Of a stretch of DNA of 64,000 nucleotides, positions 24,556-32,403 are shown piece after piece. The DNA comes from Paenibacillus aquistagni (GTDB lineage Bacteria; Bacillota; Bacilli; Paenibacillales; Paenibacillaceae). The stretch is from positions 558,001 through 622,000 of the forward strand of contig NZ_FXAZ01000001.1 in NCBI RefSeq assembly GCF_900177815.1, written 5' to 3'. Under the pieces are notes generated by a model, which worked only from the letters and a program-made list of their open reading frames with translations, had not been told where the DNA came from and did no database searches. The translations under genes and the position numbers were made by a program. How positions within the stretch are numbered: the first letter of the stretch is position 1; the number at the start of each line of letters is the position of its first letter.

Positions 24556-25938
24556 CTAATTGCTTTGATTTGTAGCTTCGGTAATTTTGATTTGAGATTC
24601 TTCTTTTAATTCGCGCAGAAAGGATGCAATATCCATATCCGAGGTGGAGAACTTCAGCATGGATCCGCTAATATCCACATATTTGTCCCAGGTGCTGATC
24701 TTGGCTGGCGGCAGTCCTGGTGACACCTCATAGAAGGCTGCTACATTTTTCTCTGCGAATACTTCCACCTCTTCACCAAAGTGGCTGACTACTTCTTTGT
24801 TGTTGAATAACGGAGGGGCATCGCCAATCTTGGCAAGATTGGTTTGATGCTCGGGTGAGAGATAAGCCATCAGCACCTTGAAGGCCGCATCCTTATGCTC
24901 GCTGTACTTGTTAATGACAAGCAGGTTGCTTCCAGCAGGAGGCGCAGCTTCTTGCCCGTCTCCCCAGACTGGCAGCGGGGCAGCTTCCATATTTGCCGCG
25001 ACTTCAGGATCGCCAACTCCCCAGCGCAAGTATTCAATCCAGGATACAATCATGCCTACGTTCTTTTTGGAAAATTCATAATCTTTGCGCGCCTCAGGAT
25101 CTTCATTGAAGATGCCAGGAATGCTGTAGATTCTCTTCATTAGCTCTAGGTAACGCGTGACAGCCGGCTCTTTATCAATCAATACCTCTCCTGTGTCGGG
25201 GTCCGTTAGGTTGACGGCCAGCTGGGATAAGGGGATGGTGACCTCACCAGAGGCAAGTCCAGGTCCCATCTCCAGCCCGCGATATTGAATGCCATCGCGC
25301 TCGGCTGTCATTTGCTTGGCAAGCTCAACGACTTCATCCCAAGTCAGACGTTCCGTTGGATACTCTACACCGAACTTATCGAACACCTCTTTGTTATACC
25401 AAATGCCATAGGGACTATATTGAATAGGGAAGCCCAGGATTCTTCCTTGTCCCTCCTTGTCGAGTGCTCGCATGGTAGCAACAAGTGAAGCATCGAGCGT
25501 ATTCAGATCGAATTGATGCTTGGCAATCATGTCATCGAGTGGCTCAATCATGTCAAGCTCGAATAATGGATCAAGCCCCCAGTTGGCAAAAATAATATCC
25601 GGCACAATTTTCTGGGCATTCAACTCCTGGAGGGGCTCAAGCTCAGCTCTGGCATCAACGAGCTCAATGGTCACGTTTGGCAGCAGATCTTCAATACCGC
25701 GATAACGCTGCTCAAAAGCATCAGGACCCCACGGATACAAAACCTTGATCGTAACGGGTTCGTCGTTGTCTGCGTTTGCTGGTTCTGAAGCGGAATTGCT
25801 GTTCGTATTCGATTCTGTCGCGTTTCCTGAGGAAGCCTCTGTGGGAGCATTAGATGACGATGTACAGCCAGAGAAGATCGCCGTTAACATAAGAATGGCA
25901 ATGAGCAGCATACTCTGATAGCGTTTTCGATTAGACAT
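24556..25938 (-). CDS. extracellular solute-binding lipoprotein (family 1, sugar ABC type)
   Basis: 460 residues. The N-terminus is a lipoprotein signal (hydrophobic core then FSGC, the lipidated Cys), followed by a Ser/Asn/Thr/Glu linker. The mature part has family 1 features: VTIKVLYPWGPDAFEQRY, IIFANWGLDPLFELDMIEPL, GFPIQYSPYGIWYNKEVF and GVGDPEVAANMEAAPLPVWG. It should capture a sugar or oligosaccharide for import, yet no permease or ATPase genes lie nearby, so it must use components encoded elsewhere or be a leftover. A TATAAT hexamer lies upstream on the minus strand near 25995; the ATG follows AAAGGGG. Confidence 0.9.
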   Translation of the reverse strand: MSNRKRYQSMLLIAILMLTAIFSGCTSSSNAPTEASSGNATESNTNSNSASEPANADNDEPVTIKVLYPWGPDAFEQRYRGIEDLLPNVTIELVDARAELEPLQELNAQKIVPDIIFANWGLDPLFELDMIEPLDDMIAKHQFDLNTLDASLVATMRALDKEGQGRILGFPIQYSPYGIWYNKEVFDKFGVEYPTERLTWDEVVELAKQMTAERDGIQYRGLEMGPGLASGEVTIPLSQLAVNLTDPDTGEVLIDKEPAVTRYLELMKRIYSIPGIFNEDPEARKDYEFSKKNVGMIVSWIEYLRWGVGDPEVAANMEAAPLPVWGDGQEAAPPAGSNLLVINKYSEHKDAAFKVLMAYLSPEHQTNLAKIGDAPPLFNNKEVVSHFGEEVEVFAEKNVAAFYEVSPGLPPAKISTWDKYVDISGSMLKFSTSDMDIASFLRELKEESQIKITEATNQSN

Positions 25939-26113
25939 ACCCTTAACCCCTTTCGTTTATAGACAACATCGATTCGGCTTGTTGCAACAACTCCATTATA
26001 GGGAAGCAGGTGTTAATTTAGTGTTAAGTCGCGCAGCAGCGCTTTAATTTGATGCAACCCTAGCACCCTTTACGGTGTTAATATTGAGATAGGGATGAAA
26101 CGGAGGGATGGAC

Positions 26114-26569
26114 GTGAAGAGAAGCTTTCACATCTTATTTGATAAAGGATGGAGACATTTCGTGGCTTGCATATTCATGTGCTTATGTTATATCGCTTTG
26201 TTTTTATCCAAACTCGGAGAAGAAGACAGATGGCTGCAGCTTCTATTTGTTCTGATTATTGGAATGACTTTGTGGGAATGCGCAACATTTATATATGCGC
26301 GCAGCCAGAAGCCAAAAGTGCTGGTGCTGGAAGAAGAGGGGATGCTGCTTAATGGAGCACGCATACATCAGAATGAGATTGAGAAGATCATGCTGACCCA
26401 TTATTTTCGTGATCCAACTGTAGGGATTCTCCCTGTGAAGCGGCGATGGGTGCCTCGCCGTTATGTATTTCGCTTCAGTGAAGATGGGAGCGTACAAGCG
26501 GACGAACTCCGAGCATGGGCGAAAGAGAGAGAGATCAAGGTGGTCTATCAGAAGTTCTTGCGATGGTAG
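26114..26569 (+). CDS. small membrane protein with PH-like C-terminal part, unknown function
   Basis: 151 residues. Two hydrophobic helices (ACIFMCLCYIALFL and LQLLFVLIIGMTLWEC) form a hairpin, followed by a soluble beta-rich domain (PKVLVLEEEGMLLNGARI, RRYVFRFSEDGSVQADEL) of YcxB/PH-like appearance. The GTG at 26114 is preferred because GGAGG lies 7 bases upstream; an ATG at 26108 abuts that site. It is divergent from the binding-protein gene and stands alone. No function can be stated. Confidence 0.65.
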   Translation: MKRSFHILFDKGWRHFVACIFMCLCYIALFLSKLGEEDRWLQLLFVLIIGMTLWECATFIYARSQKPKVLVLEEEGMLLNGARIHQNEIEKIMLTHYFRDPTVGILPVKRRWVPRRYVFRFSEDGSVQADELRAWAKEREIKVVYQKFLRW

Positions 26570-26775
26570 CCTAGGTTGTACAACCATCCCATCATTTTAT
26601 TCAAGGAAATGTGAGTTCTGGGTACAGATGTTAATCTTTCGTGTGATCGACGGATAATAGAGCATTTGCGAGCATTTTCAATAGGAAGCTGATCTTTCCT
26701 AGGATCAGGCTCGGCAGGCAGCGATTCATCTCGATATATATTTAACAAGGGCGTTATATTCCGCATTGGTCCGGT
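26570..26775. other. intergenic, little recognised
   Basis: About 200 bases with only a weak CTGATC/GATCAG hairpin near 26686-26706. The YitT leader promoter follows. Confidence 0.4.
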
Positions 26776-26803
26776 TTGGAGCGCATATACATTGTGGTAT
26801 AAT
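26776..26803 (+). promoter_or_regulatory. sigma-A promoter of the yitT-family gene
   Basis: TTGGAG (26776-26781), a 16-base spacer and a perfect TATAAT (26798-26803). It would give a leader of about 260 nucleotides. Confidence 0.65.
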
Positions 26804-26839
26804 AATGTTAGTTGAGGTTAACCCAAATACACATGAAGA

Positions 26840-27060
26840 AAGGATCAGGATACCAATGCGTCCCCGAAGGATGATGCCCCAAAGGACAATCTGGAAACGT
26901 TATGATCTTTCCTACATCTAGCTCCTCTCGCAGGCTTGATTGACGTCTAAGACCGAATCAGACTGACTGCGGAGGATGAACAATTTATGATGATTCGAAG
27001 GATGAATTCCTCATATTGCACCCTGCACGTCAGTTGCAAACAACAATTGCGAAGGACGAG
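26840..27060 (+). ncRNA. long structured 5' leader upstream of the yitT-family gene (candidate cis-regulatory RNA)
   Basis: AAGGATCA (26840-26847) can pair with TGATCTTT (26903-26910) across a small ORF at 26856-26921, which has an AGGA site 5 bases upstream and encodes 21 residues with five Arg (MRPRRMMPQRTIW at the start). Further down CGAATCA (26954-26960) pairs with TGATTCG (26991-26997), and GAGGA near 26981 with TCCTC near 27008; these two stems overlap and exclude each other. I do not recognise a known riboswitch class. Confidence 0.35.
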
Positions 27061-27071
27061 AGGGTATCAAG

Positions 27072-27731
27072 ATGAGGAGAAACGAACAATTACGTAAGAT
27101 AGGTTGGATGTTGTTAGGATCAATTCTGCTTGCCGTAAGTTATTATCACATTAATTTTCAGAATAACTTGGTGGAAGGCGGATTTGTAGGACTTGCGCTG
27201 ATCGGGAAGTATACTTTGGATTGGTCGCCAGCTCTTACTGTATTAATGCTGGATATTCCGGTGTTTATTGTGGCTTGGTTTTTGAGCGGTCGTCAGTTTA
27301 TTCTGAACACGGCCATTGCAACGGGAACGTTCTCGCTCGCTTATGAGCTGTGCGAACGCTTCTCACCGATTGTACTTAACTTTGGTTCAAATTTGTTTTT
27401 GGCTGCCGTGCTGTCAGGACTATTGACAGGACTAGGGGCAGGGCTTGTGCTCCGATTTGGCGGAGCGACGGGCGGCGACGATATATTAGCCTTGATGCTG
27501 AGTCGCGTGTCCAAGTTAAGTGTAGGAACTGTTTTTATTCTATTCGACGTGGCGGTATTATTGCTATCATTGTTTTTCCTGCCACTGATGGATATCTTGT
27601 ATACGATTTTGGCTGTGAGCATCGCCGGTCAAGTGATTACTTGGACGATGCAAGCTGGAACAGCCCGCCGTGCGCATACAAGTTCGGCGAAGCCGGCCCC
27701 TGCGACAGCAGTGCGGCATCAACACGGATAA
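27072..27731 (+). CDS. YitT family membrane protein
   Basis: 219 residues with five or six hydrophobic helices. Typical YitT features are present: ILLAVSYYHINFQNNLVEGGFVG at the start and GLVLRFGGATGGDDILALML in the middle. The usual C-terminal soluble DUF2179 domain is missing; instead the protein ends after the last helix with an Ala/Pro/His-rich tail, making it a short form of the family. No function is established. GAGAGGG precedes the ATG. The gene lies behind a long leader and is closed by a terminator. Confidence 0.85.
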   Translation: MRRNEQLRKIGWMLLGSILLAVSYYHINFQNNLVEGGFVGLALIGKYTLDWSPALTVLMLDIPVFIVAWFLSGRQFILNTAIATGTFSLAYELCERFSPIVLNFGSNLFLAAVLSGLLTGLGAGLVLRFGGATGGDDILALMLSRVSKLSVGTVFILFDVAVLLLSLFFLPLMDILYTILAVSIAGQVITWTMQAGTARRAHTSSAKPAPATAVRHQHG

Positions 27732-27741
27732 ATGAATATCC

Positions 27742-27785
27742 AAGGAACCGATGTATCGAGGGATACAGACGGTTCCTTTTTCTGT
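27742..27785 (+). terminator. rho-independent terminator
   Basis: AAGGAACCG (27742-27750) and CGGTTCCTT (27770-27778) with an inner TGTATC/GATACA stem, then TTTTTCTG. Confidence 0.88.
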
Positions 27786-27947
27786 TTTTATGGCGAAAAA
27801 TAGCTCTTTTCCCTAAGTAGAATGCATGTTCGTCCAAACGCCAGCATATGTTTGTCAGTATAGGAGGATGAGATCCTCTATCGGGATTTAGAGCGTGAGC
27901 TTAATACGAAAGAGCTGTACCCTATGTCGAGCAAGGAGGGGATACGC

Positions 27948-28772
27948 ATGGAGCCTGTAATAAAAGGTGTGTTGGATAAGCTTCCGCCTTGGAGCTACCA
28001 GTTGTTTGCGGTTGTTATTGCCGTTGGCATTATTTTTTATTTTGTTAAAACGCTATATGTAAATAAGCGCTTCAGCGATATGATCTCAGACGTATTGCGC
28101 CGAGACGACCGTATTCATACGTATCAGGAAAAGATGGATGCGATGCGTGAGAAGCAGGAAGAAAGCGAGCAAACCGTTCAGCAGACATTATCAGCCATAC
28201 GCAACTTCGAATCCTTTTTGAATACATTCAATGATCTGCGGCTGGTAAAAGACCCTTATCTGGTTCTCACGGAATCCTCCTTTTTGCTTCAGCGCATGCT
28301 CGATATGCTGGCGATTGATATGAAGCTCAAGCCAGGCGTCCATCACCGGTGCGGCATATGGCTGTATGAGGACCAGATGCTGACCCTTCGGTTTTCCTCA
28401 GCAGGCTTTCCGAAGCACTATGTAGGCGAGCGCGCGCTGCATGTGGATCGATCGGTTGCTGGGCGGTGCTACCGCAAGCAGGCGATTGTTCAGATTGCAG
28501 ATGTGACAAAGGATGAAGACTGGGAACGCAATGTAGAATCCAAAAGCCCCTACAAAGCACTGCTATGCTTGCCGTTAGGCAGCTTTGGCGTGTTAACCAT
28601 CGATGGCCTGGAACCGTTCCATGAAGCAGGACGGGCAATCGGCGAAATATATGCAGGTCTCGTTATCAGCGTGCTGACAGAGCATACGCGCTCCTTCGAT
28701 CGCTGGGCGATGCATGCGGTTGGGACGGCTGGGCTGATGGGAAAGGACTTTCCTGAAGAAGAGGATGCTTAG
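27948..28772 (+). CDS. membrane-anchored GAF-domain protein
   Basis: 274 residues. One membrane helix near the N-terminus (LFAVVIAVGIIFYFVKTLYV), a charged coiled-coil stretch (about residues 50-90), and a C-terminal GAF-like domain (FLLQRMLDMLAIDMK, CGIWLYEDQMLTLRFSSAGFP, SVAGRCYRKQAIVQIADV, LLCLPLGSFGVLTIDG). No kinase, cyclase or DNA-binding output domain is attached. It may be a sensory or adaptor protein at the membrane. The ATG at 27948 is chosen for AAGGAGGGG seven bases upstream. Confidence 0.78.
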   Translation: MEPVIKGVLDKLPPWSYQLFAVVIAVGIIFYFVKTLYVNKRFSDMISDVLRRDDRIHTYQEKMDAMREKQEESEQTVQQTLSAIRNFESFLNTFNDLRLVKDPYLVLTESSFLLQRMLDMLAIDMKLKPGVHHRCGIWLYEDQMLTLRFSSAGFPKHYVGERALHVDRSVAGRCYRKQAIVQIADVTKDEDWERNVESKSPYKALLCLPLGSFGVLTIDGLEPFHEAGRAIGEIYAGLVISVLTEHTRSFDRWAMHAVGTAGLMGKDFPEEEDA

Positions 28773-28846
28773 CATGTAAGAGAAGCTTGGTATAACGGAT
28801 ATAAATTAGCAAACACTACCTCTCATAAGAATAGGGAGGTCGTGAT

Positions 28847-30184
28847 ATGTATCATTCTCATACCGTGCTTTGGGGCAAGCGGCTAGCGATATGCTTCTTC
28901 ATCGGGATGCTTCTGGCTGCAGGCTGGAGCAGCGGCAGCAAGAGCAGCTTCGCACTAGAGCGAGACATGGAATTACTGGATCAGGATAAGCAGGCGGCAT
29001 CCAATAAGAAGCGATCTGCTGATGGCCCGTGGGCAGCCTTCGTTCGTCAAGGTCAGTTGTGGATAAACATAGCTGGCAAGGAAACAAGACTGATCCGTGA
29101 ATCGACAGTATCTCGTCCCAGATGGTCGCATGACGGTTCCCAGATTGCTTATACGCTGCACGACAAGGAATGCTGGGTCTATCAGCTGCACACTAAGCGA
29201 GCATTGAAGCTGTCTGACGACGCTCGCTCCTATCAGTGGTCGCCAACCAAGAATGTGCTTGCCGTTCAAGAAGGGAAGCTGTTGAGCCTTTATGATGGGG
29301 CGTCTAATGGAGACTCTGTTCAGCTTAAGCCAGTCATCAGCGGTGTAGGAAACTACAGCTGGCAGCCAGGAGGAGAGCGATTCCTTGTCTCTTCTCAAGC
29401 AGCGCTGCTGCCATCAGGCTGGACTCAGGTTCAATTGTACAGTGTTCCTGAGGATGCCAAGATGGACTCAGGTAAAGTCCAGCTTCTATATACTCTCCCT
29501 GCCCAAGAAGATGATTTTTTTGCTGTAGGAACAAGTATTTTCAAGTGGTCGCCCGATCAGGAGTGGGTCGCTTTTTATGCTGTTCCGACTGCTTCTCTCT
29601 CCGCGGACGGCAACACGCTCTGCATGCTGTCGCGTGATGGCAAGTGCTTCTATACGCTCAACATGATGCTGAAGGAGCCAAATTGGTTTCAATGGTCACG
29701 AGCTAAGACTCCGCTGCAGCTTGCCAACATAGCAGGGGGCGGCCGGATGACAGTGGAGAATAAGCATCTCGTCGTAAATACGGCGCCTGCTTCGCAAGGG
29801 AAAAACAACACCCCTGAGGGGTATGCGGACCGTGATCTTGCTTGGGTGGATGACTCCCGAATCGTCGTGTCGCGCTCCAAGGAAACCGAGTGGTCAGAAG
29901 ACGAGTCCAAACGTCCGCTTCCTCGACTCGTCATTCAGAACATGGATGGCCCTAAGTCTCATGCGCTAACGAGCCCGCCATCTGGATGGGGCGATTTTTA
30001 TCCATATGTTGATGATGCTTGGGACAGGCTGACTTGGGTGCGAACAGATCGCAAGCAGGCTCAAGTCTGGGAAAGTGCAGTGGCGGGAACGCATCACCGT
30101 CTCATGATTCGACAATTGGATGTCCCCGAGTCCTATTACGAACGCTGGGACTGGTCAGAGGTGCTGGATTGGCATTCTACTTAA
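28847..30184 (+). CDS. secreted or membrane-anchored protein with TolB-like beta-propeller repeats
   Basis: 445 residues. A single N-terminal hydrophobic segment (LAICFFIGMLLAAGW) is a signal peptide or anchor. The rest shows repeated beta-propeller blades: PRWSHDGSQIAYT, YQWSPTKNVLAV, YSWQPGGERFLV, FKWSPDQEWVAFY, LAWVDDSRIVVS. Such WD40-like/TolB repeats mediate protein interactions; no enzymatic domain is visible. AGGGAGG precedes the ATG. It follows the GAF protein by about 75 bases on the same strand. Function unknown. Confidence 0.75.
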   Translation: MYHSHTVLWGKRLAICFFIGMLLAAGWSSGSKSSFALERDMELLDQDKQAASNKKRSADGPWAAFVRQGQLWINIAGKETRLIRESTVSRPRWSHDGSQIAYTLHDKECWVYQLHTKRALKLSDDARSYQWSPTKNVLAVQEGKLLSLYDGASNGDSVQLKPVISGVGNYSWQPGGERFLVSSQAALLPSGWTQVQLYSVPEDAKMDSGKVQLLYTLPAQEDDFFAVGTSIFKWSPDQEWVAFYAVPTASLSADGNTLCMLSRDGKCFYTLNMMLKEPNWFQWSRAKTPLQLANIAGGGRMTVENKHLVVNTAPASQGKNNTPEGYADRDLAWVDDSRIVVSRSKETEWSEDESKRPLPRLVIQNMDGPKSHALTSPPSGWGDFYPYVDDAWDRLTWVRTDRKQAQVWESAVAGTHHRLMIRQLDVPESYYERWDWSEVLDWHST

Positions 30185-30237
30185 GCTTGGGCTGAGGGTG
30201 CTGTGTTTGGAAAAAATAAATAGAAGCTGTTCTCCCG

Positions 30238-30267
30238 TTGGAGACGGATGGCAGGCTGTGGTAAGAT
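30238..30267 (+). promoter_or_regulatory. candidate sigma-A promoter of the hflX leader
   Basis: TTGGAG (30238-30243), an 18-base spacer, TAAGAT (30262-30267). Initiation near 30274 would give a leader of about 150 nucleotides. Confidence 0.5.
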
Positions 30268-30280
30268 GAGGGTGTTGTTA

Positions 30281-30426
30281 AGTATCCATCCGGGATACTG
30301 GGTGAACTCAGATAGGGGTGAATAGATATGATGGGAGCGTGCACGGTAGGCTTCAGGTTCGATATCTACTACCGTTGATGAGTTATACTTCCAACGATTA
30401 TTAACACCATACGGAGGTATAACGAT
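30281..30426 (+). promoter_or_regulatory. hflX translational attenuator leader: uORF plus Shine-Dalgarno-sequestering hairpin
   Basis: Three stems occur in order: AGTATCC/GGATACT (30281-30299); ACGGTAG/CTACCGT (30343-30349 and 30369-30375), inside a short ORF; and GTTATACTTCC/GGAGGTATAAC (30382-30392 and 30413-30423), an 11-pair helix with one G-U pair whose 3' arm is the hflX ribosome-binding site. No T run follows, so control at translation rather than termination is expected. Confidence 0.72.
30328..30378 (+). CDS. 16-codon leader peptide (uORF) upstream of hflX
   Basis: ATG 30328 with an AGGGGTG site about 8 bases upstream encodes MMGACTVGFRFDIYYR and stops at 30376-30378, four bases before the hairpin that hides the hflX ribosome-binding site. 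A ribosome held at its last codons would cover the 5' arm of that hairpin. Real translation is inferred from the site and the layout. Confidence 0.55.
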   Translation: MMGACTVGFRFDIYYR

Positions 30427-31701
30427 ATGAATGAACAAGTACAGCGTGCGATATTGGTAGGTGTAAACCTTAATCAGCAGAGCAACTATGATTTTGATTA
30501 TTCCATGCTTGAGCTAGGTAACTTAGCTGAGGCCTGTGAGGTTGAAGTAATTGGGCAAGTGACCCAGAACCTAGAGAAAGTCAATCCATCTCATTATATT
30601 GGAACAGGCAAGATCGACGAGGTTAAAGAGCTGCTCACGATGCTTGATGGCAACTTGGTCGTCTTTAACGATGAACTGTCTCCATCCCAAATTCGCAATC
30701 TTGAGCGTGATCTGGACTGCAAGGTTATTGATCGCACGCTATTGATTCTCGATATCTTCGCAGAGCGTGCGAAGACGCGCGAAGCTCAGCTTCAAGTAGA
30801 GGTTGCGAAGCTTCAATATATGCTGCCTCGATTGGTTGGCCTGCGTGAATCGCTAGGACGCCAGAGCGGCGGGGTTGGTACGAAGAACAAAGGAGCCGGG
30901 GAGACAAGGCTTGAGCTTGATCGCAGACGAATCGAAGATAAGATCACGGCCCTTCGACGAGAGCTTGACACGGTTGTCGCGCACAGACAAGTGCAGCGGA
31001 AGCAGCGCAAGAAAAACGATCTGCCTGTGGTATCGCTGGTCGGCTATACGAATGCGGGCAAATCAACGGTCATGAACGCGATGATGAATCGATTCAATCC
31101 CGATTCAGGCAAGCAGGTATTTGAAAAGGATATGCTGTTTGCAACCTTGGACACGTCGGTGCGTGAAGTGCCGCTGCCGGATAACAAAAGCTTTTTGCTT
31201 ACAGATACGGTAGGCTTCGTCAGCAAGCTTCCGCATCATCTGGTCAAGGCATTCCGTTCCACGCTGGAAGAGGTGGCAGAAGCTGATCTGCTGATCCATG
31301 TTGTGGATTATGCCAATGAGAATCGAGAAGAACTGATCCGCATTACCAATGATACGCTGGAGGATATCGGAATTCGCGATATTCCTGTCGTTTATGCGTA
31401 TAACAAGTCGGATCTAATTGAGATGGCCATTCCAAAAGTGGAAGGCGAGCATATTTACATGTCCGCGAAGCGGGGAATAGGCATTGAGGAACTCGTAAAG
31501 CTTGTTCGCAGCCATATCTTCAAGGATTATGTGAAGTGTGAAATGCTGATCCCTTATGACATGGGACAGTTGGTTTCCTATATGAACGAGCATGCTCACG
31601 TCGAAGCTGCGGAATATGAGGAGACAGGAACGAAGCTTACTTTAGAGTGCAAGGTGAGCGATTATAACAAATATCAGCAGTATGTTGTGCAGCAAGCATA
31701 G
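30427..31701 (+). CDS. hflX: GTPase HflX, ribosome-splitting/rescue factor
   Basis: 424 residues, normal for HflX. N-terminal HflX domain (HYIGTGKIDEVKELL, VVFNDELSPSQIRNLE), coiled linker with GRQSGGVGTKNKGAGETRLELDRR in two parts, then the G domain: Walker A GYTNAGKST, DTVGFVSKLP, NKSD and a C-terminal region. HflX binds and splits stalled 70S ribosomes and in some Firmicutes gives macrolide/lincosamide tolerance. The ATG lies 10 bases after GGAGG, which is locked in a hairpin preceded by a translated-looking leader ORF, so induction by stalled ribosomes is likely. A strong terminator lies downstream. Confidence 0.95.
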   Translation: MNEQVQRAILVGVNLNQQSNYDFDYSMLELGNLAEACEVEVIGQVTQNLEKVNPSHYIGTGKIDEVKELLTMLDGNLVVFNDELSPSQIRNLERDLDCKVIDRTLLILDIFAERAKTREAQLQVEVAKLQYMLPRLVGLRESLGRQSGGVGTKNKGAGETRLELDRRRIEDKITALRRELDTVVAHRQVQRKQRKKNDLPVVSLVGYTNAGKSTVMNAMMNRFNPDSGKQVFEKDMLFATLDTSVREVPLPDNKSFLLTDTVGFVSKLPHHLVKAFRSTLEEVAEADLLIHVVDYANENREELIRITNDTLEDIGIRDIPVVYAYNKSDLIEMAIPKVEGEHIYMSAKRGIGIEELVKLVRSHIFKDYVKCEMLIPYDMGQLVSYMNEHAHVEAAEYEETGTKLTLECKVSDYNKYQQYVVQQA

Positions 31702-31778
31702 TGCTCACATAAGCAGCGGGTTGTCCTAATCGAACTCTTGTGATGAGAGAACATTCCCCAATTACTTGCAATAAAAGG

Positions 31779-31816
31779 TCTCGCCTTCCACTTAACCATG
31801 GAAGGCGAGATTTTTT
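31779..31816 (+). terminator. strong rho-independent terminator
   Basis: TCTCGCCTTCCA (31779-31790) pairs perfectly with TGGAAGGCGAGA (31799-31810), followed by six T. Confidence 0.92.
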
Positions 31817-31937
31817 CATGAATATGATGTGGCTAGGAGTCCAAACTAGCCCATTTTTTAGTATGGGGATAAGTGCTAGCGTAGACTATGGTTTATCGAA
31901 TGGGGAAAAAGGAGCGGCAGCGAGTTGAATACATTTG

Positions 31938-32237
31938 CTACAGCAAAGCAATAACTAGCAGTTCGAACAGCACTAATGGCAGGATGACGTTGTTGTAGTA
32001 ATAAGGATTATATGCTCTAGCATCTGGCTGACTTTGAGGTACGCTGATGTGCAGGCAGCGATGATCGACGCCCACGATCGTTCCATCAATCGTCTGACCA
32101 TCGATGGTTGTGATTCGAACCTGACGATTCATCGCTCGCTGAGCAGCTTGATACGAGTTGTCTCTAGCTTGCTTTAGCTGCTGTACAGAATTCGGGTCGG
32201 CTTGATATACAATATTGGAAGACGGCTGTACGTTCAT
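31938..32237 (-). CDS. small protein with LSm-like core and C-terminal membrane segment
   Basis: 99 residues. The middle (RQVRITTIDGQTIDGTIVGVDHRCLHISV) looks like a short Sm/LSm-type beta barrel strand set (V.I.T.DG...G.I..VD...). A Tyr/Asn-rich stretch (ARAYNPYYYNNV) and a short hydrophobic C-terminus (ILPLVLFELLVIALL) follow. GGAGG lies 6 bases before the ATG. Similar tail-anchored small proteins occur in Paenibacillus, as far as I recall, without a function. Monocistronic. Confidence 0.62.
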   Translation of the reverse strand: MNVQPSSNIVYQADPNSVQQLKQARDNSYQAAQRAMNRQVRITTIDGQTIDGTIVGVDHRCLHISVPQSQPDARAYNPYYYNNVILPLVLFELLVIALL

Positions 32238-32403
32238 GATAACCTCCAGTGCATCTTTTTAACAGTTTATGCAGGAGCCCAAGCGTGTGTTCAAAGAGGA
32301 TCATTCGAGGGGTTAAGCAGATTGTAAACCCGAATTCTGCGCATAATAACAATAGCGAAAAGACGATGAGAAATGGACCATGCTAGAGAGGGGTTATTAT
32401 ACG

